From assembly GCF_043290135.1 (NCBI RefSeq), contig NW_027464604.1, positions 937,501 to 1,001,500 of the forward strand: a stretch of 64,000 nucleotides of DNA, read 5' to 3'. The notes under the pieces were generated by a model that ran no database searches, was not told where the DNA came from, and saw nothing but the letters and a program-made list of their open reading frames with translations. Each line of letters begins with the position of its first letter. The first letter of the stretch is position 1. Shown in pieces: positions 41,701 through 53,700 of this stretch. Position numbers and translations under genes: made by a program. Source of the DNA: Rhipicephalus microplus. Its lineage: Eukaryota > Arthropoda > Arachnida > Ixodida > Ixodidae.

Positions 41701-42876
41701 GCCACAAATGTACAGTATACGCTAATTAGCAGGAATGAGCCCAAAGGTGCCTTCGATGGATTCTTGCCGCACCGTGTGATGTGATTTTTCTTCATTATAG
41801 AGACTGCTTGCTAATTTGAAATATTTTATAGTCTGCACTGAGTTCAAATTAAGGAGCTTTTACTGTAACAACAGTGCTCCTACGGGCTTTTGTGCAAATT
41901 TCGTGAAATTTCGTTTGGTGTTTTGACGCAATCAGTGATGCCAAAAATGTATCTCAACTAATAATGCTGGCTCATTGCAGTGGAGCATTTTCAATTCAGT
42001 AAGATGATCATCAGACAAACACTTCTTACGACATAAGAGTTGCTAACACTTGTTTGCAAGGGGTCCATTAAAGCCACCTCACCAAGTCACCTGAACAGCT
42101 TGGCTACCTGAATGAAATGTAGGCACTATTAGAGTTTACTTCAACATGCTGATAGTAAGTTGCGTGTACATAAAGTGATAAGAGTTTCGAGAAATCTACA
42201 TAGGGAAATATTCCCAAGTGGCTGTAGTCTTCATTCAAGGTGATTACGATATACAACTTCATATTCGTCGTGTGATTGTCAGCTAGGAAGACAACGGCGA
42301 AGTTGTAAAAATATGTTTCATCCTAAACATACAGAACGAAAATGCGTTTGGAGATTAGGAGACTAAGTCTACGATACAAAGTATGAGGGACTGCTAATGA
42401 CTGTGATTTGCTCGTAACAGTAGCCTTGGAACGTATAGTTGGTGGAAGGTGTCATTCGACTGTTTTGCAACGTGCTCCTTGTTGACCAAAGGTGTTTGAG
42501 TGTACTCATCGCCAGATTTGCCTTTCTGGACACCACTGATTGGCCTAGCTGAATTATGTGCCACAAATTTAGCAAGTGATGAGATTTAATGCTGCAACAT
42601 TGTGTAAGACATCTGGCAAACAAAGCCATTTCAGCTCAGCTGTACTGAGTGTCGGGCTCACTATCCACTCAACACCTGCAGGATCCACGCTAGTGCAGCG
42701 GTAGCATCACTCTTCAAGACAAAACTACATAGCACAAGTTAACACCGATTGTTCTCAGACACGGTTTGTTCACCTTTGGATATTGTAGCAGCTCAAGAGA
42801 ACAAAATAAGAAGGGTGGTAATGTGGAAGAGCAGATTATAATCGCTTTATGTGTTTGGTCTCTCTTGCATGACAGG
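38757..42876. other. Mostly unexplained non-coding DNA
   Basis: Apart from the candidate exon at 40106-40250 and a 109-codon minus ORF at 40606-40935 without recognisable motifs, only short ORFs are seen. Confidence 0.55.
40106..40250 (-). CDS. Candidate terminal exon (47 codons), unrecognised
   Basis: The minus strand has an acceptor-like TTCATTGACATTTCAG ending at 40251. An open frame then begins after one base (NDMVRRLKYVPLVDGNYIFK...) and ends ATCVRCEG, TAA at 40108-40106. The composition looks coding, and the 40606-40935 frame upstream on the same strand could be an earlier exon. It could belong to a DNA transposon or a host gene; I do not recognise it. Confidence 0.33.
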
Positions 42877-43112
42877 CCCCACCGCGGTGGTCTGGTGGCT
42901 AAGGTACTCAGCTGCTGACCCGCGGGTAGCAATATCAAATTCCCGCTGCGGGGGCTGCATTTTTATGGAGGCAAAAATGCTGTAGGCTTTTATGCTCAGA
43001 CTTGGGCTCAGATTAACGAACCCCAGGCGGTTGAAATTTCCGGAGCCTTCCACTACGGCGTCTTTCAATCATATGGTGGTTTTGGAACACTAAACCCGAC
43101 ATAACAATCAAT
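42877..43112 (+). mobile_element. Ruka-like SINE (full length, diverged)
   Basis: Head ccccaccgcggtggtctggt with box A, a weakened box B (atcaaattcc), the body, and a caatcaat tail. Imperfect target duplication beginning tctcttgc at 42861-42876 and 43112-43126. Confidence 0.85.
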
Positions 43113-43126
43113 CTCTTGCCCGACGG

Positions 43127-44311
43127 TGCATTCAGAGGAGCCTGGCCCGTCGAGCGCCCTGCAGTCACCAGCAATGGCTGGTTTCTTTGACAAGTTCAGG
43201 AGGCAAATCAGTGTCAAGAAGTAGATTATAACTATAATTGGTTGTAGCTGCCATTATATACAGTATGTGGCTTCATTAGTGGTTCAACTCTTTTATTGAT
43301 CATGTAACCCAATTCTTACAAGATTTCAAAAACTGTTTCAAAGTCTAATTGAAGTCATGTGTGCCTCGTATCCTATATGAAATTATGCTCGTTAACATTT
43401 TCCACAATGATGAGACAGAGTAGTGTAATCAATATACCATATGGTGAAGTGGCACACTTTTCATGTGGACAAAGGGGAGAAGAAAGGCACGACATTCTCG
43501 TTCCCTTTGTCCGTGTGAAAAATGCGCTACTTAACAATACAACATAAAAAACAGTCACAAACTAGCCCCGCTCTCAACCTTACTGATCTGTCTAGTAAGT
43601 CTCATATATGCATCTCTTTTTTTGCATTAGTAAACCTGCAGTTCTTGAAACTCTGACACATTCGAATTTTCGCATCTTGCCTTATGACTGCGTGCGCTAT
43701 CCCTGGGACATCACACTCCGCGTACCTTTGCAAAAGAAGGGCAGCTGGATAAACTGCTTGGACTCTAAACAAGCATAATTTCGACTGTAAGGCATGCTTG
43801 GATGTAAAAAAAAAAAAAACGCCAGGCCTCCGCGGAAGGCACAGCACAGTCGCAGCGAATGCTAGAATAGCGGCCTTTTAAGGCATTTTCTAAACACTCA
43901 TACACTCATTGTGGTACCTGCTGCAAGGACACTTGCTGGATATGCACTAGGATATTAATAGTAATATTTTCTGAATAATAGGCTGGCATTTTCTATGCTA
44001 TTTTTCATCATTCTTCTGAGAAGCGTGGTATTTGCTAAACAGTTGCAAGGAATTTTGTGCCAATTGTTTATGCAGTGGCTGACGACGATGAATTTCGCCT
44101 GAAGTGGGTATGCGCCACAGTTAATAAGTGATCAAGAACAAGCTTTTGTAATGGGTTGGAGCATTGTATCACCCACTCGTTACGCTATTTGCATTGTGCG
44201 ACGATTGTTTGTTCTTTCGCTGTTTTAAAACATTTTATTACTCATAATAATGCGATTGCTTTCCCAACAGCCTGCCTGAGGCAAATTTGCGAACAAGCCT
44301 CAAGAACTGGC
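43127..44311. other. No supported gene
   Basis: AT-rich with short ORFs; a poly-A run at about 43807-43820. Confidence 0.55.
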
Positions 44312-44600
44312 GTGTCTCAGTGCTAATATACTGGGCTGACATGCAGCAGACCCGCGTTCGAGCCCCACTTTTTCCTTGGTACTAGGTTCTTTTTCTTAAC
44401 CAGGATATTGATTACGGACAACACCGGCGATGAACAACTGCGGAGCGGCACGTGACCCGAGTTTTGATCTCACCACATATTTTGCTGTAAAACAGCACAA
44501 AATTCCAAAGACAAAAAAATGCTGCGCAGTCACCATGGTGTGCCATGTGACTAGGACCTCTGCCTGATATAGGTGTGTTCGTTATAGTAAATTTTAGTTG
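44312..44600 (+). mobile_element. tRNA-derived SINE, third family
   Basis: Box A-like (gtctcagtgctaatatac) and box B (gcgttcgagcc) with tRNA-like spacing near 44312-44370, followed by an AT-rich body. 3' boundary approximate. Confidence 0.45.
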
Positions 44601-44798
44601 CGAGTTCAATGCCATGTCATCTCTTCCTCCACCTGTCTGTGTGTAATTTTAGGCTGTTTTCACATTCTAGCATAAGCCACAAACTAGCCGAACGGTCGCT
44701 TTTTTTGTATAACATGTTTCAATGCATTAAAATGCGTTGCAGTGCACCAGAATAATTTATTGACAAGCCCAACTTGCCGCTTTAATAATGAAAGACTA

Positions 44799-44967
44799 TG
44801 TAGGCTTATGCCACAGGAGCGAAAGAGAGACACGCCTGAAAGATAACCGATGCCAGCCCGGAACGTGAGCCGTGGCTTCACGTGCCACGGCCTAGCGCCT
44901 TCTTTATTTTCTTGTGTCGCCATCGCGCGCTCTCCGGTTTGCGCGCCGCCCGAACGAGGGCGCTACA
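44799..44967 (-). repeat. E8 3' LTR (169 bp)
   Basis: Nearly identical to 49837-50005; AATAAA in the middle part. Confidence 0.9.
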
Positions 44968-46823
44968 GGGCCCTCCGTGTAGACTGGAAGTCGGAATGTG
45001 GCATGCCGTTTGTGGTATTCCAACGGAAGATCAGTCGTAGATGAGAGGCTTTCTAGGGCGGTCTCCAGGTACGCCGGCTTGAGTCGGTCCAAGCTGACTG
45101 TCTCTTCACGGCCGTTCTGAAGTAGAGTGGCAGTTTTGGGGGTGCGGTGAAGGACGCGGAATGGTCCGTCGTAGGCTGGTGTCAAAGGTGGTCTGACCGT
45201 GTCGTGGCGCACGAAAACATGTGTTGCAGTGGCCAGATCAGGGTGGGCGAATATGGTCTTGTGTTCGGAAGGTCTGGGTGGAGTGGGCCGGAGGTCTTGA
45301 ACGCAGTCGAGGAGACGTTGTAGGAATTGCTGTGGCTGGTCTGGTAGCTTCGTTGACGTGAAGAAGTCTCCCGGAAGCCGTAGGGAAGTGTCATACACCA
45401 GCTCCGCTGTTGAGCACTGCAGGTCTGCCCGGTTGACAGCTCGTAAACCTAAGAGCACCAGTGGCAAGGCATCAACCCAGGTGGCTCTATTGAGGCGGGT
45501 AGTCAAGGCGGTCTTCAGTTGTCGGTGAAGGCGTTCCACCATGCCGTTGGCACAGGGATGATAAGCCGTGGTACGGCAATGTCTGGCTCCGAGGATGCGA
45601 TTAAGGCAAGTAAACAGCGAGGACTCAAACTGACGTCCACGGTCTGTTGTCACGGTGCCAGGACAGCCAAAACGGGATACCCACGTAGAAATGAAAACGC
45701 GGGCGACTGTCTCGGCTGTGATATCTTGAATTGGAACAGCCTCTGGCCAGCGTGTGAAGCGATCGACCATGGTCAATATATAACGGTACCCCTGAGACAC
45801 TGGTAGAGGGCCCACAATGTCTAGATGAACATGGTCGAAACGACGGCCGGGTGGAAGGAAAGGTTGGGGCGGCGTCTTAGTATGACGGGAGACCTTTGTT
45901 ATCTGGCAGGGCAGGCACATGCGCGTCCAAGCGTGCACATCACCGTTGATTCCGGGCCAGACATAGCGCTGGGTGAGAAGACGTTGAGTAGCCCGAATGC
46001 CAGGGTGACAGATGTCGTGTAAGAAGTGGAAAACGGTGCGTCGTAATGAAGCAGGAACGAAAGGGCGGGGAAGGTCAGCTGAGACATCGCACCACAAGCG
46101 CTCAGATGATAATGAATGAGGCACCAGGCGTAGTCGGAGAGAAAGGGGGTTCTCCCGAAAAGCGGCAAGCTCTCTATCATCCTGCTGTGCCGAAGAGAAT
46201 GAGGCCCAGTCGATGGTTGGCGGTGGAGAGTCAACCGCGGCTATACGAGAAAGGGCATCTGCGGCGGTGTTGTCAGCTCCTTTCACGTGGCGGATGTCAG
46301 TCGTGAACTCCGATATATAAGCCAGATGGCGGAGTTCACGGGGCACGTACTTGGATGAGTTAGTGCGGAAAACATACGCCAGTGGCTTATGGTCAGTCAG
46401 CACGTAAAACGAGCATCCTTCCAGGAAATGCCGAAAGTGCTGTATTGCAGCGTAGATGGCTAGTAATTCCCGGCCAAAGACGCTGTAGCGGGTCTCAGTA
46501 GGAAGTAGCTTCCGAGAGTAAAACGACAAGGGTCTCCACTCGGAGTTAATGCACTGCTGTAAGACGGCTCCGACGGCCACGCTGGATGCGTCCACCATCA
46601 ACCGAGTAGGGGCGTTGCTGCGTGGATGAATGAGAAGCACGGCGTTAGCGACCGCTTGTTTAGCAGCAGCAAAGGCGGCCTGGGTCTTTGACGACCAAGG
46701 AGTGGCGGAGGACGGGCCGGCGGTCGACCGAAGGAGGTCGGTAAGCGGTCGTAGCAGTTCGGCACAGTGTGGTATGAAGCGCCTGGAAAAATTCACAAGC
46801 CCAGGAATTGGCGTAATTGGCAC
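44904..46823 (-). pseudogene. E8 pol, second part: RNase H and integrase
   Basis: 639 open codons. The RT end ([21 protein letters not shown]) is followed by RNase H ([48 protein letters not shown]). Integrase: [15 protein letters not shown]...CLPCQ (HHCC), [32 protein letters not shown] (DDE). A GPF-type C-terminal module ([11 protein letters not shown]) ends in the LTR. The domain set is intact. It is separated from RT by a frameshift near 46800, so it is read as part of a broken polyprotein. Confidence 0.85.
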
Positions 46824-47571
46824 AGTGTTGTAGGCTGAGGATAATCCTGAATTGCTTTAACGTGGGACCGGAGAGGGCGTATTCCTTTGGATGATATGTG
46901 ATGGCCCAAGAACTCGAGCTCAGATGCGCTGAAAGTACACTTAGAGGCGTTCACAACGAGGCCGTACTGCTGAAGACGTTGGAACACAGCGCGTAGATGG
47001 TGCTAATGATCTTCAAGTGTGCGGCTGGCGATGAGGACATCGTCAAGGTACGCAAACACAGTAGGAAGACCCCGTGTGACCTCAGAAATGAACCGCTGGA
47101 AAGTTTGAGCCGAATTGCGGAGTCCAAAAGGCATCCGCACGTATTCAAACAACCCAAAGGGCGTCGTGATGGCGGTCTTAGGTATGTCGGCGGGCTCGAC
47201 AGGAATCTGGTGGTACGCCTTAACAAGGTCCACTTTGCTGAAAATTGTGCAGCCGTCGAGGCGCGATGTAAAATCCTGGATGTGAGGTAGAGGATAGCTG
47301 TCGTGGACAGTCTTGGCATTCAGCGCTTGATAGTCCCCACAAGGACGCCAGTCACCAGGATCACGCTTTGGCGCCAAATGCAGCGGGGAAGCCCAAGCGC
47401 TTGACGACGGGCGGATAATGCCGAGCTGCAGCATGTGGTCAAACTCCCGTTTAGCAATAGCTAGGCGGTCTCCGAACAGGCGGCGTGGTCGAGCGGCTGC
47501 CAGTGGACCCCGGGTGACGATGTGGTGTGTCACCGTATGTTTAGACGGCTGAGTGAGGTTGCACGGTTTAG
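46800..47571 (-). pseudogene. E8 pol, first part: reverse transcriptase
   Basis: Conserved blocks: [59 protein letters not shown] (first Asp), [23 protein letters not shown] (intact YLDD), then TAG at 47005-47003, and KCTFSASELEFLGH...[13 protein letters not shown] shift at about 47572-47590 separates it from the protease and another at about 46800 from RNase H. Catalytic residues are present. Confidence 0.82.
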
Positions 47572-48021
47572 TTACTCCGGGAAACTAGCCAAGATTTTTT
47601 CGAACGGTGAGGAAGGTATCAGCATGCGGATGGCCATTGCAGGGATGTCGGACAGGACTCCCGAGATGGAGAGACGAGTCTTACCATCTATGAGGCGGTG
47701 CCGCCGTACGCTGACGTCCAAATCGAAGTACGAGAGGAAGCCCGAGCCGATGATCGGTTGAACCACGTCTGCGATGACGAAAACCCACCGTAAAATGCAG
47801 CGAAGGCCGAAGTCGAGGGTGAGAGATCGGAGCCCATACGTTGCTATATACGAGGCGTTGGCAGCACGAAGCACTTGCCCCTGTGACTTTGAACGATCAG
47901 CCTTAGTCGGGGGCACAACGCTAATTTCCGCGCCCGTATCTATAAAGAATCTGGCAACCCGATAGCTGGTCCGTGACCATGAAAAGGTGGCTGGGACGAG
48001 AAGGGAGATCACACGCCGCCG
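47572..48021 (-). pseudogene. E8 aspartic protease
   Basis: VARFFIDTGAEISVVPPT is the retropepsin catalytic loop (DTG), and VVQPIIGSGFLSYFDLDV is the conserved C-terminal block (here IGSGFL). It lies in the same frame as gag, directly after the gag TGA at 48024-48022. It would release the mature proteins from the polyprotein. Confidence 0.78.
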
Positions 48022-48130
48022 TCAGTGATCCCGGCAGGCGTTTCCCTGCCACGAACATGGGGGTGTACACTTCGTGGCTCGGTGTCGGAAACGCCGGTGG
48101 TACCAGCAGAGGGATGGAGGGCTGGGACTC
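48022..48130 (-). pseudogene. E8 gag, C-terminal CHCC box
   Basis: The frame resumes after E9: LCWYHRRFRHRATKCTPPC has C-X2-H-X9-C-X3-C spacing, then QGNACRDH and TGA at 48024-48022. Removing E9 plus one 10-bp duplication (983 bp) keeps gag in one frame. Confidence 0.82.
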
Positions 48131-48392
48131 CGAGGATCTCTACTAAAGTGCTTATTTGGGCTGGTTGGTACATGGTCAACGAAGTGAAAAAACAGCGCGT
48201 AACACAGGACACAGGACAGAGAAGAGACGGACGAGGCGCTGACTTACAACCAAAAATTTATTTCGTACAGGGGTGTATATATAGCACACGAAACTTGAAA
48301 AAAGAAAAAAGAGGGAGAGAAGTCGAGTGACATGAAAGAGTAATTTTTTGTTATGATTGTATGCGTATAACAAATAAACTGTGATTGCGCAA

Positions 48393-48629
48393 TCATTCGC
48401 TCGTCAAATACGCCAATTCCCTGGTGAGGAGCGTTATCGAAGGTGCACTGACACACATATCGCCTTTCTTGATTATGCAGAATGCCTCATAAATCTCACG
48501 TGTCCTTTTATCTCTGTAGCGTCGAAGTATCTTGCATTCGTCAAACAATGCACGGCATCCACAAATGGAGCTGTGCGCAGCTAAGTGGCTGCCAACAGAA
48601 CCCCGCATTAGATTGCGGTGTTCCCGCAA
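48393..48629 (-). pseudogene. Penelope-like GIY-YIG C-terminal fragment, left arm
   Basis: SHLAAHSSICGCRALFDECKIL...REIYEAFCIIKKGDMCVSAPSITL...ELAYL. The pattern of H-x-C-x-C, REI.EAF.I and CVS.PS is that of tick Penelope-type endonuclease tails. 5'-truncated. Confidence 0.65.
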
Positions 48630-48663
48630 TCTAATGCGGGGTTCTGTTGTTTATGACCGCCTC

Positions 48664-48897
48664 AGGGAACACCGCAATCTAATGCGGGGTTCTGTTGGCA
48701 GCCACTTAGCTGCGCACAGCTCCATTTGTGGATGCCGTGCATTGTTTGACGAATGCAAGATACTTCGACGCTACAGAGATAAAAGGACACGTGAGATTTA
48801 TGAGGCATTCTGCATAATCAAGAAAGGCGATATGTGTGTCAGTGCACCTTCGATAACGCTCCTCACCAGGGAATTGGCGTATTTGACGAGCGAATGA
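48664..48897 (+). pseudogene. Penelope-like GIY-YIG C-terminal fragment, right arm
   Basis: Same protein as the left arm on the opposite strand, ending at the stop at 48895-48897. The open frame extends left to 48532 through the dimer centre, repeating HRNLMRGSV, which exposes a direct repeat of about 47 bp at the junction. Confidence 0.65.
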
Positions 48898-49123
48898 TTG
48901 CGCAATCACAGTTTATTTGTTATACGCATACAATCATAACAAAAATTACTCTTTCATGTCACTCGACTTCTCTCCCTCTTTTTTCTTTTTTCAAGTTTCG
49001 TGTGCTATATATACACCCCTGTACGAAATAAATTTTTGGTTGTAAGTCAGCGCCTCGTCCGTCTCTTCTCTGTCCTGTGTCCTGTGTTACGCTTTTTTTT
49101 TCACTTCGTTGACCGAGGATCTC

Positions 49124-49814
49124 GTGTGCGTGGAAGAGCTCGACGACCGGAGCGAGGCGAACGAGTCTCCTGCAGGGGGCTCCGGAGTGCGGCAATGGAG
49201 GCGGCGAGTTCGTCGATGCGGGCCTCAAGGCGCGAAATCGCTGTGTCTGCTGGTGGTAAGACAGCGTTGACAGATGGGGAGGTCGCTTCATGTAACTGAT
49301 CGGCGAGCTCCGCCAGGCGGTCGAGATTGACGTCGCCGGCCGCCGCGAAGACGAGGCGGATTGGCTGAGAAAGGCGTTGGAGGAAGAGCTCGCGATGCAA
49401 CGCTGAGTGGGCACAGACGTCGTGTTTCCCAAGAAGCTGTCGCATTCGGCGCAGTAGTTGGGAGGGGCGCCTGTCGCCAAGGTCCCCCTCTGCAAGGAGC
49501 TGCTGTAGGCGGACGCGTTCCGAAGGCATGAATCGTTCCAGCACCTTGGTTTTAAGGTGCTGATATGGCGTAGTGTCCGAGGGGTTGGAGAGGACGTCGG
49601 AGAGCTCGCTGGCAACGTCAGGAGGAAGGAGGGAGGCTACGTGGTAGTAGCGTGTCGTTTCCGAGGCGATGCGGTACAGGGAGAATTGCGCCTCGACCTG
49701 ATGAAACCAAACTTGCGGGTCCTGTGGCCAGAAAGATGGGAGACGCAGTTGCACGGCCGAGACGTCCTGCGGACGTGAGGCTTGTTCGGTTGAGGGTCCA
49801 TTCGAGTCAGTCAT
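49124..49814 (-). pseudogene. E8 gag, N-terminal and capsid part
   Basis: ATG at 49814 gives MTDSNGPSTEQAS; an open extension runs upstream into the LTR. LRLPSFWPQDPQVWFHQVEAQF is the characteristic capsid start of CsRn1-type Gag. YHVASLLPPDVASELSDVL, LLAEGDLGDRRPSQLLRRMRQL, HRELFLQRLSQPIRLVF and a C-terminal helical and Arg-rich region (RLEARIDELAASIAAL) follow. Split by E9 near its end; otherwise unbroken. Confidence 0.85.
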
Positions 49815-49836
49815 TGTCTTCGTCCGTGTCACCACT

Positions 49837-50005
49837 TGTAGGCTTATGCCACAGGAGCGAAAGAGAGACACGCCTGAACGATAACCGATGCCAGCCCGGA
49901 ACGTGAGCCGTGGCTTCACGTGCCACGGCCTAGCGCCTTCTTTATTTTCTTCTGTCGCCATCGCGCGCTCTCCGGTTTGCGCTCCGCCCGAACGAGGGCG
50001 CTACA
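49837..50005 (-). repeat. E8 5' LTR (169 bp)
   Basis: Partner of 44799-44967, with few differences, so a fairly young insertion. Confidence 0.9.
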
Positions 50006-50034
50006 GAGTCATTCGGGATTTTAAGCAGTTCATT

Positions 50035-50583
50035 TTAGTGTATCTAGGTTTTCAGGGTGAATGGAAGTGCTGCTTGGAGGCAGCTTTCGCTCATCACAAT
50101 CGGTCGCACACTGTGAGCATTGGCTGTAGCCCATATTTTGCAGCTTATTAAAAGGTACCAGTTTTTCCTGCTGATCAAGAACTTTGCATTGCAGACCATC
50201 TGTAATTGTGCGAAAAACGAAAAACTTCGGAAGCCTACCAGCGATACCGGGAAAGTATGAAAAGGAACTTTGACCGTCGCCACAACACGCGGATACCTCA
50301 GATACAACTGAACAATCTGGTTCTTGTCAGAAAAGGCCTTCCCGGCAAAAACAAGGTGTACATGGGACCTTATAGCGTGGTGCAGATCGCAGTGCAACAT
50401 GGCGTCCTCAAAAGGGTCGGTTACGCCAACGATTATGGTGTGCTGGAGTTTGCGACCATTGGAAACGTTTTCATGTATCACCCCAGGAGGGATGAGCATT
50501 CAAAGAGGAAGAGTGTACGTGGACGTGAGGCAAGGTTGGAGGAAGACGAGGAAGAAGAGTTGAGAAATAAAGAAGATGGCTGA
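50035..50583 (+). pseudogene. Integrase C-terminal fragment of another gypsy-type element
   Basis: Reads AFAHHNRSHTVSIGCSPYFAAY, a stop, then after a shift CEKRKTSEAYQRYRESMKRNFDRRHN and LNNLVLVRKGLPGKNKVYMGPYSVV (GPY module), ending in an acidic tail. It is the end of a polyprotein on the plus strand, cut at its 5' side by E8. No LTR for it was recognised. Confidence 0.65.
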
Positions 50584-50755
50584 CACCTTAGCCTAGTACT
50601 GTGTATTATTAGACAAAGCAGAAGCGCCAGCGTATATTATGCATCCAAATTCCAGCACTGGTCAAACGTACATGCAGTAGATTGATAAAAACGTTTGCCT
50701 TGGCATGCCAAATCGACTATGACGAATCTTGCGTAACAAACCGACCACCCGAACA

Positions 50756-53700
50756 CTCTGCTCATGCTGGCTTTACAGCAGTGCTTTTGCGATGCGGTGA
50801 AGCTTGATTATATTTTAGTATTTGTCCTTTTGTTTGCCTGAAACGGACGTGCCAAAATGCATATTTGGCCTGAGCACTCGCAAATGCTATATTTGTTTGA
50901 TGCACGAGTGGCCTGTGCATGTGCTCATTTCGTATCATGTAATGCTCTCCTGCTCACGCTGGCTTTACAGCAGTGATTTTGCGATGCAGTGAAGCTTAAT
51001 CATCTTTTGGTAATTGTCTTTTTGTCTGTTTGAAAAGGACGTGCCAAGATGCATATTTGGCTTGAGGAGTCGCAAATGCTTATATTTGTTTGATGCACAA
51101 GTGGCCTGTGCATGCGTTCATTTCGTATCATGTGATGCTCTTCTGCTCACGCTGTATCTACTGCAGTGCTTTTGCGATGCATTGAAGCTTGATCATATTA
51201 AGTATTTGTGCTTTTGTTTGCCTGAAACGGACGTGCCAAGATGCATATTTGGCCTGAGCAGTCGCAAATGCTTATATTTGTTTGATGCACAAGTGGCCTG
51301 GGCATGAGTTCATTTCGTATCATGTAAAGCTCTTCTGCTCACACTGGCTTTGCCGCAGTGCTTTCGTGATGCAGTGAAGCTTAATCATCTTTTGGTAATT
51401 GTCTTTTTGTCTCCCTGAAACGAACGTGCCAAGATGCATATTCGGCCTGAGCAGTCGCAAATGCTTATATTTGTTTGATGCAAAAGTAGCCTGTGCATGC
51501 GTTCATTTCGTATTATGTAATGCTCTTCTGCTCACGCTGGCTTTACAACAGTGCTTTTTTGATGCAGTGAAGCTTGATCATGCTTTAGTATTTGTCCTTT
51601 TGTTTGCCTGAAACGGACATGCCAAGATGCATATTAAGCTTGAGCAGTCGCAAATGCTTATCTTTGTTTGATGCACAAGTGGCCTGTGCATGCGTTCATT
51701 TCGTATCATGTAATGCTTTTCTGCTCACGCTGGCTTTACCGCAGTGCTTTCGCGATGCAGTGAAGCTTAATCATCTTTTGGTAATTGTCTTTTTGTCTCC
51801 CTGAAACGGACGTGCCAAGATGCATGATTGGCCTGAGCAGGCGCAAATACTTACATTTTTTGATGCACAAGTGACGTAGGCATGCGTTCATTTCGTATCA
51901 TGTAATGCTCTTGTGCTCACGCTGGCTTTACCGCAGTGCTTCGCGATGCAGTGAAGCTTAATCATCTCCTGGTGATTGTTTTTTGTCTCCCTGAAACGGA
52001 CATGCCAAGATGCATATTCGGCCTGAGCAGTCGCAAATGCTTATATTTGTTTGATGCACAAGTGGCCTGTGCATGTGTTCATTTCGTATCTTGTAATGCT
52101 CTTCTGCTCACGCTGGTTTTACAGCAGTGCTTTTGCGATGCAGTGAAGCTTGATGATATTTAAGTATTTGTCCTTTTGTTTGCCAGAAATGGACGTGCCA
52201 AGATGCATAATTGGCCTGTGCAGTCGCAAATGCTTATATTTGTTTGATGCACAAGTGGCCTGTGCATGCGTTCATTTCGTATCATGTATTGCTCTTCTGC
52301 TCACGCTGGCTTTACCGCAGTGCTTTCGCGATGCACTGAAGCATAATCATCTTTTGGTAATTGTCTTTTTGTCTCCCTGAAACGGACGTGCCAAGATGCA
52401 TATTTGGCCTGAGCAGTCGCAAATGCTTACATTTGTTTAATGCACAAGTGGCGTGTGCATGCGTTCATTTCGTATCATGTATTGCTCTTCCTCTCATGCT
52501 GGCTTTACCGCAGTACTTTCGTGATGCATTGAAGCTTAATCATCTTTTGGTAATTTTCCTTTTGTTTGCCTGAAACGGACCTGCCAAGATGCATATTTGG
52601 CCTGAGCAGTCGCAAATGCCTATATTTGTTTGATGCACAAGTGGCCTGTGCATGCGTTCATTTCGTATCAAGTAATGCTATTCTGCTCACGCTGGCTTTA
52701 CCGCAGTGCCTTTGCAATGCAGTGAAGCCTAATTATATTTAAGTATTTGTCCTTTTTGTTTGCCTGAAACGGACGTGCCAAGATGCATATTTGGCCTGAG
52801 CAGTCGCAAATGCTTATATTTGTTTGATGCACAAGTGGCGTGTGCATGCGTTCATTTCGTATCGTGTAATGCTTTTCTGCTCACGCTGGCTTTACCGCAG
52901 TGCTTTCGCGATGCAGTGAAGCTTAATCATCTTTTGGTAATTGTCTTATTGTCTCCCTGAAACGGACGTGCCAAGATGCATATTTGGCCTGAGCAGTCAC
53001 AAATGCCTATATTTGTTTGATGCACAAGTGGCCTGTGCATGCGTTCATTTCGTATCATGTAATGCTCTTCTGCTCACGCTGGATTTACCGCAGTGCTTTT
53101 GCGATGCAGTGAAGCTTAATCATATTTAAGTATTTGTCCTTTTGTTTGCCTGAAACGGACGTGCCAAGATGCATATTTGGCCTGAGCAGTCACAGATGCT
53201 TATATTTGTTTGATGCACAAGTGGCCTGTGCATGCGTTCATTTCGTATCATATATTGCTGTTCTGCTCATGCTCGCTTTACCGCAGTGCTTTTGCGATGC
53301 AGGGAAGCTTGATGATATTTAAGTATTTGTCCTTTTGTTTGCCTGAAACAGACATGCCAAGATGCATATGTGGCCTGAGCAGTTGCTAATGCTTATGTTT
53401 GTTTGATGCACAAGTGGCCTGTGCATGCGTTCATTTCCTATCATGTAATGCTCTTCTGCCCACGCTGGCTTTACCGCAGTGCTTTCGCGATGCAGTGAAG
53501 CTTAATCAGCTTTTGGTAATTGTCGTTTTGTTTGTCTGAAACGGACATGCCAAGATGCATATTTGGCCTGAGCAGTCGCAAATGCTTATATTTGTTTGAT
53601 GCACAAGTGGCGTGTGCATGCGTTCATTTCGTATCGTGTAATGCTTTTCTGCTCACGCTGGCTTTACCGCAGTGCTTTCCCGATGCAGTGAAGCTTAATC

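Larger units (their letters stand above)
48141..49113. mobile_element. E9: head-to-head dimer of Penelope-like element 3' ends
   Basis: Arms 48174-48625 (minus) and 48665-49113 (plus) are near-perfect reverse complements. Each encodes the end of a GIY-YIG-type endonuclease region and runs outward to a 3' terminus; the left copy has 33 extra bp at its end (48141-48173). A 10-bp target duplication cgaggatctc flanks the unit (48131-48140, 49114-49123), in E8 gag. The 39-bp centre contains part of a further copy. Duplications of about 10-15 bp fit Penelope insertion. Confidence 0.8.
44799..50005 (-). mobile_element. E8: CsRn1-like Ty3/gypsy retrotransposon interrupted by E9
   Basis: LTRs of 169 bp at 44799-44967 and 49837-50005 (TGTAGCGCCC...GCCTACA). 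Behind the 5' LTR on the minus strand lies TGGTGACACGGAC, close to a tRNA-Trp-type primer site. Interior: gag with a C-X2-H-X9-C-X3-C box, protease, RT, RNase H, integrase. The gag CHCC box and primer site are hallmarks of the CsRn1 clade. No target duplication is evident (gacta against gagtc). Frameshifts and one stop in pol make it inactive. Confidence 0.85.

Noticed and set aside
44794..50010. Target duplication around E8
   Set aside because: gacta and gagtc do not match; I report none rather than force one.
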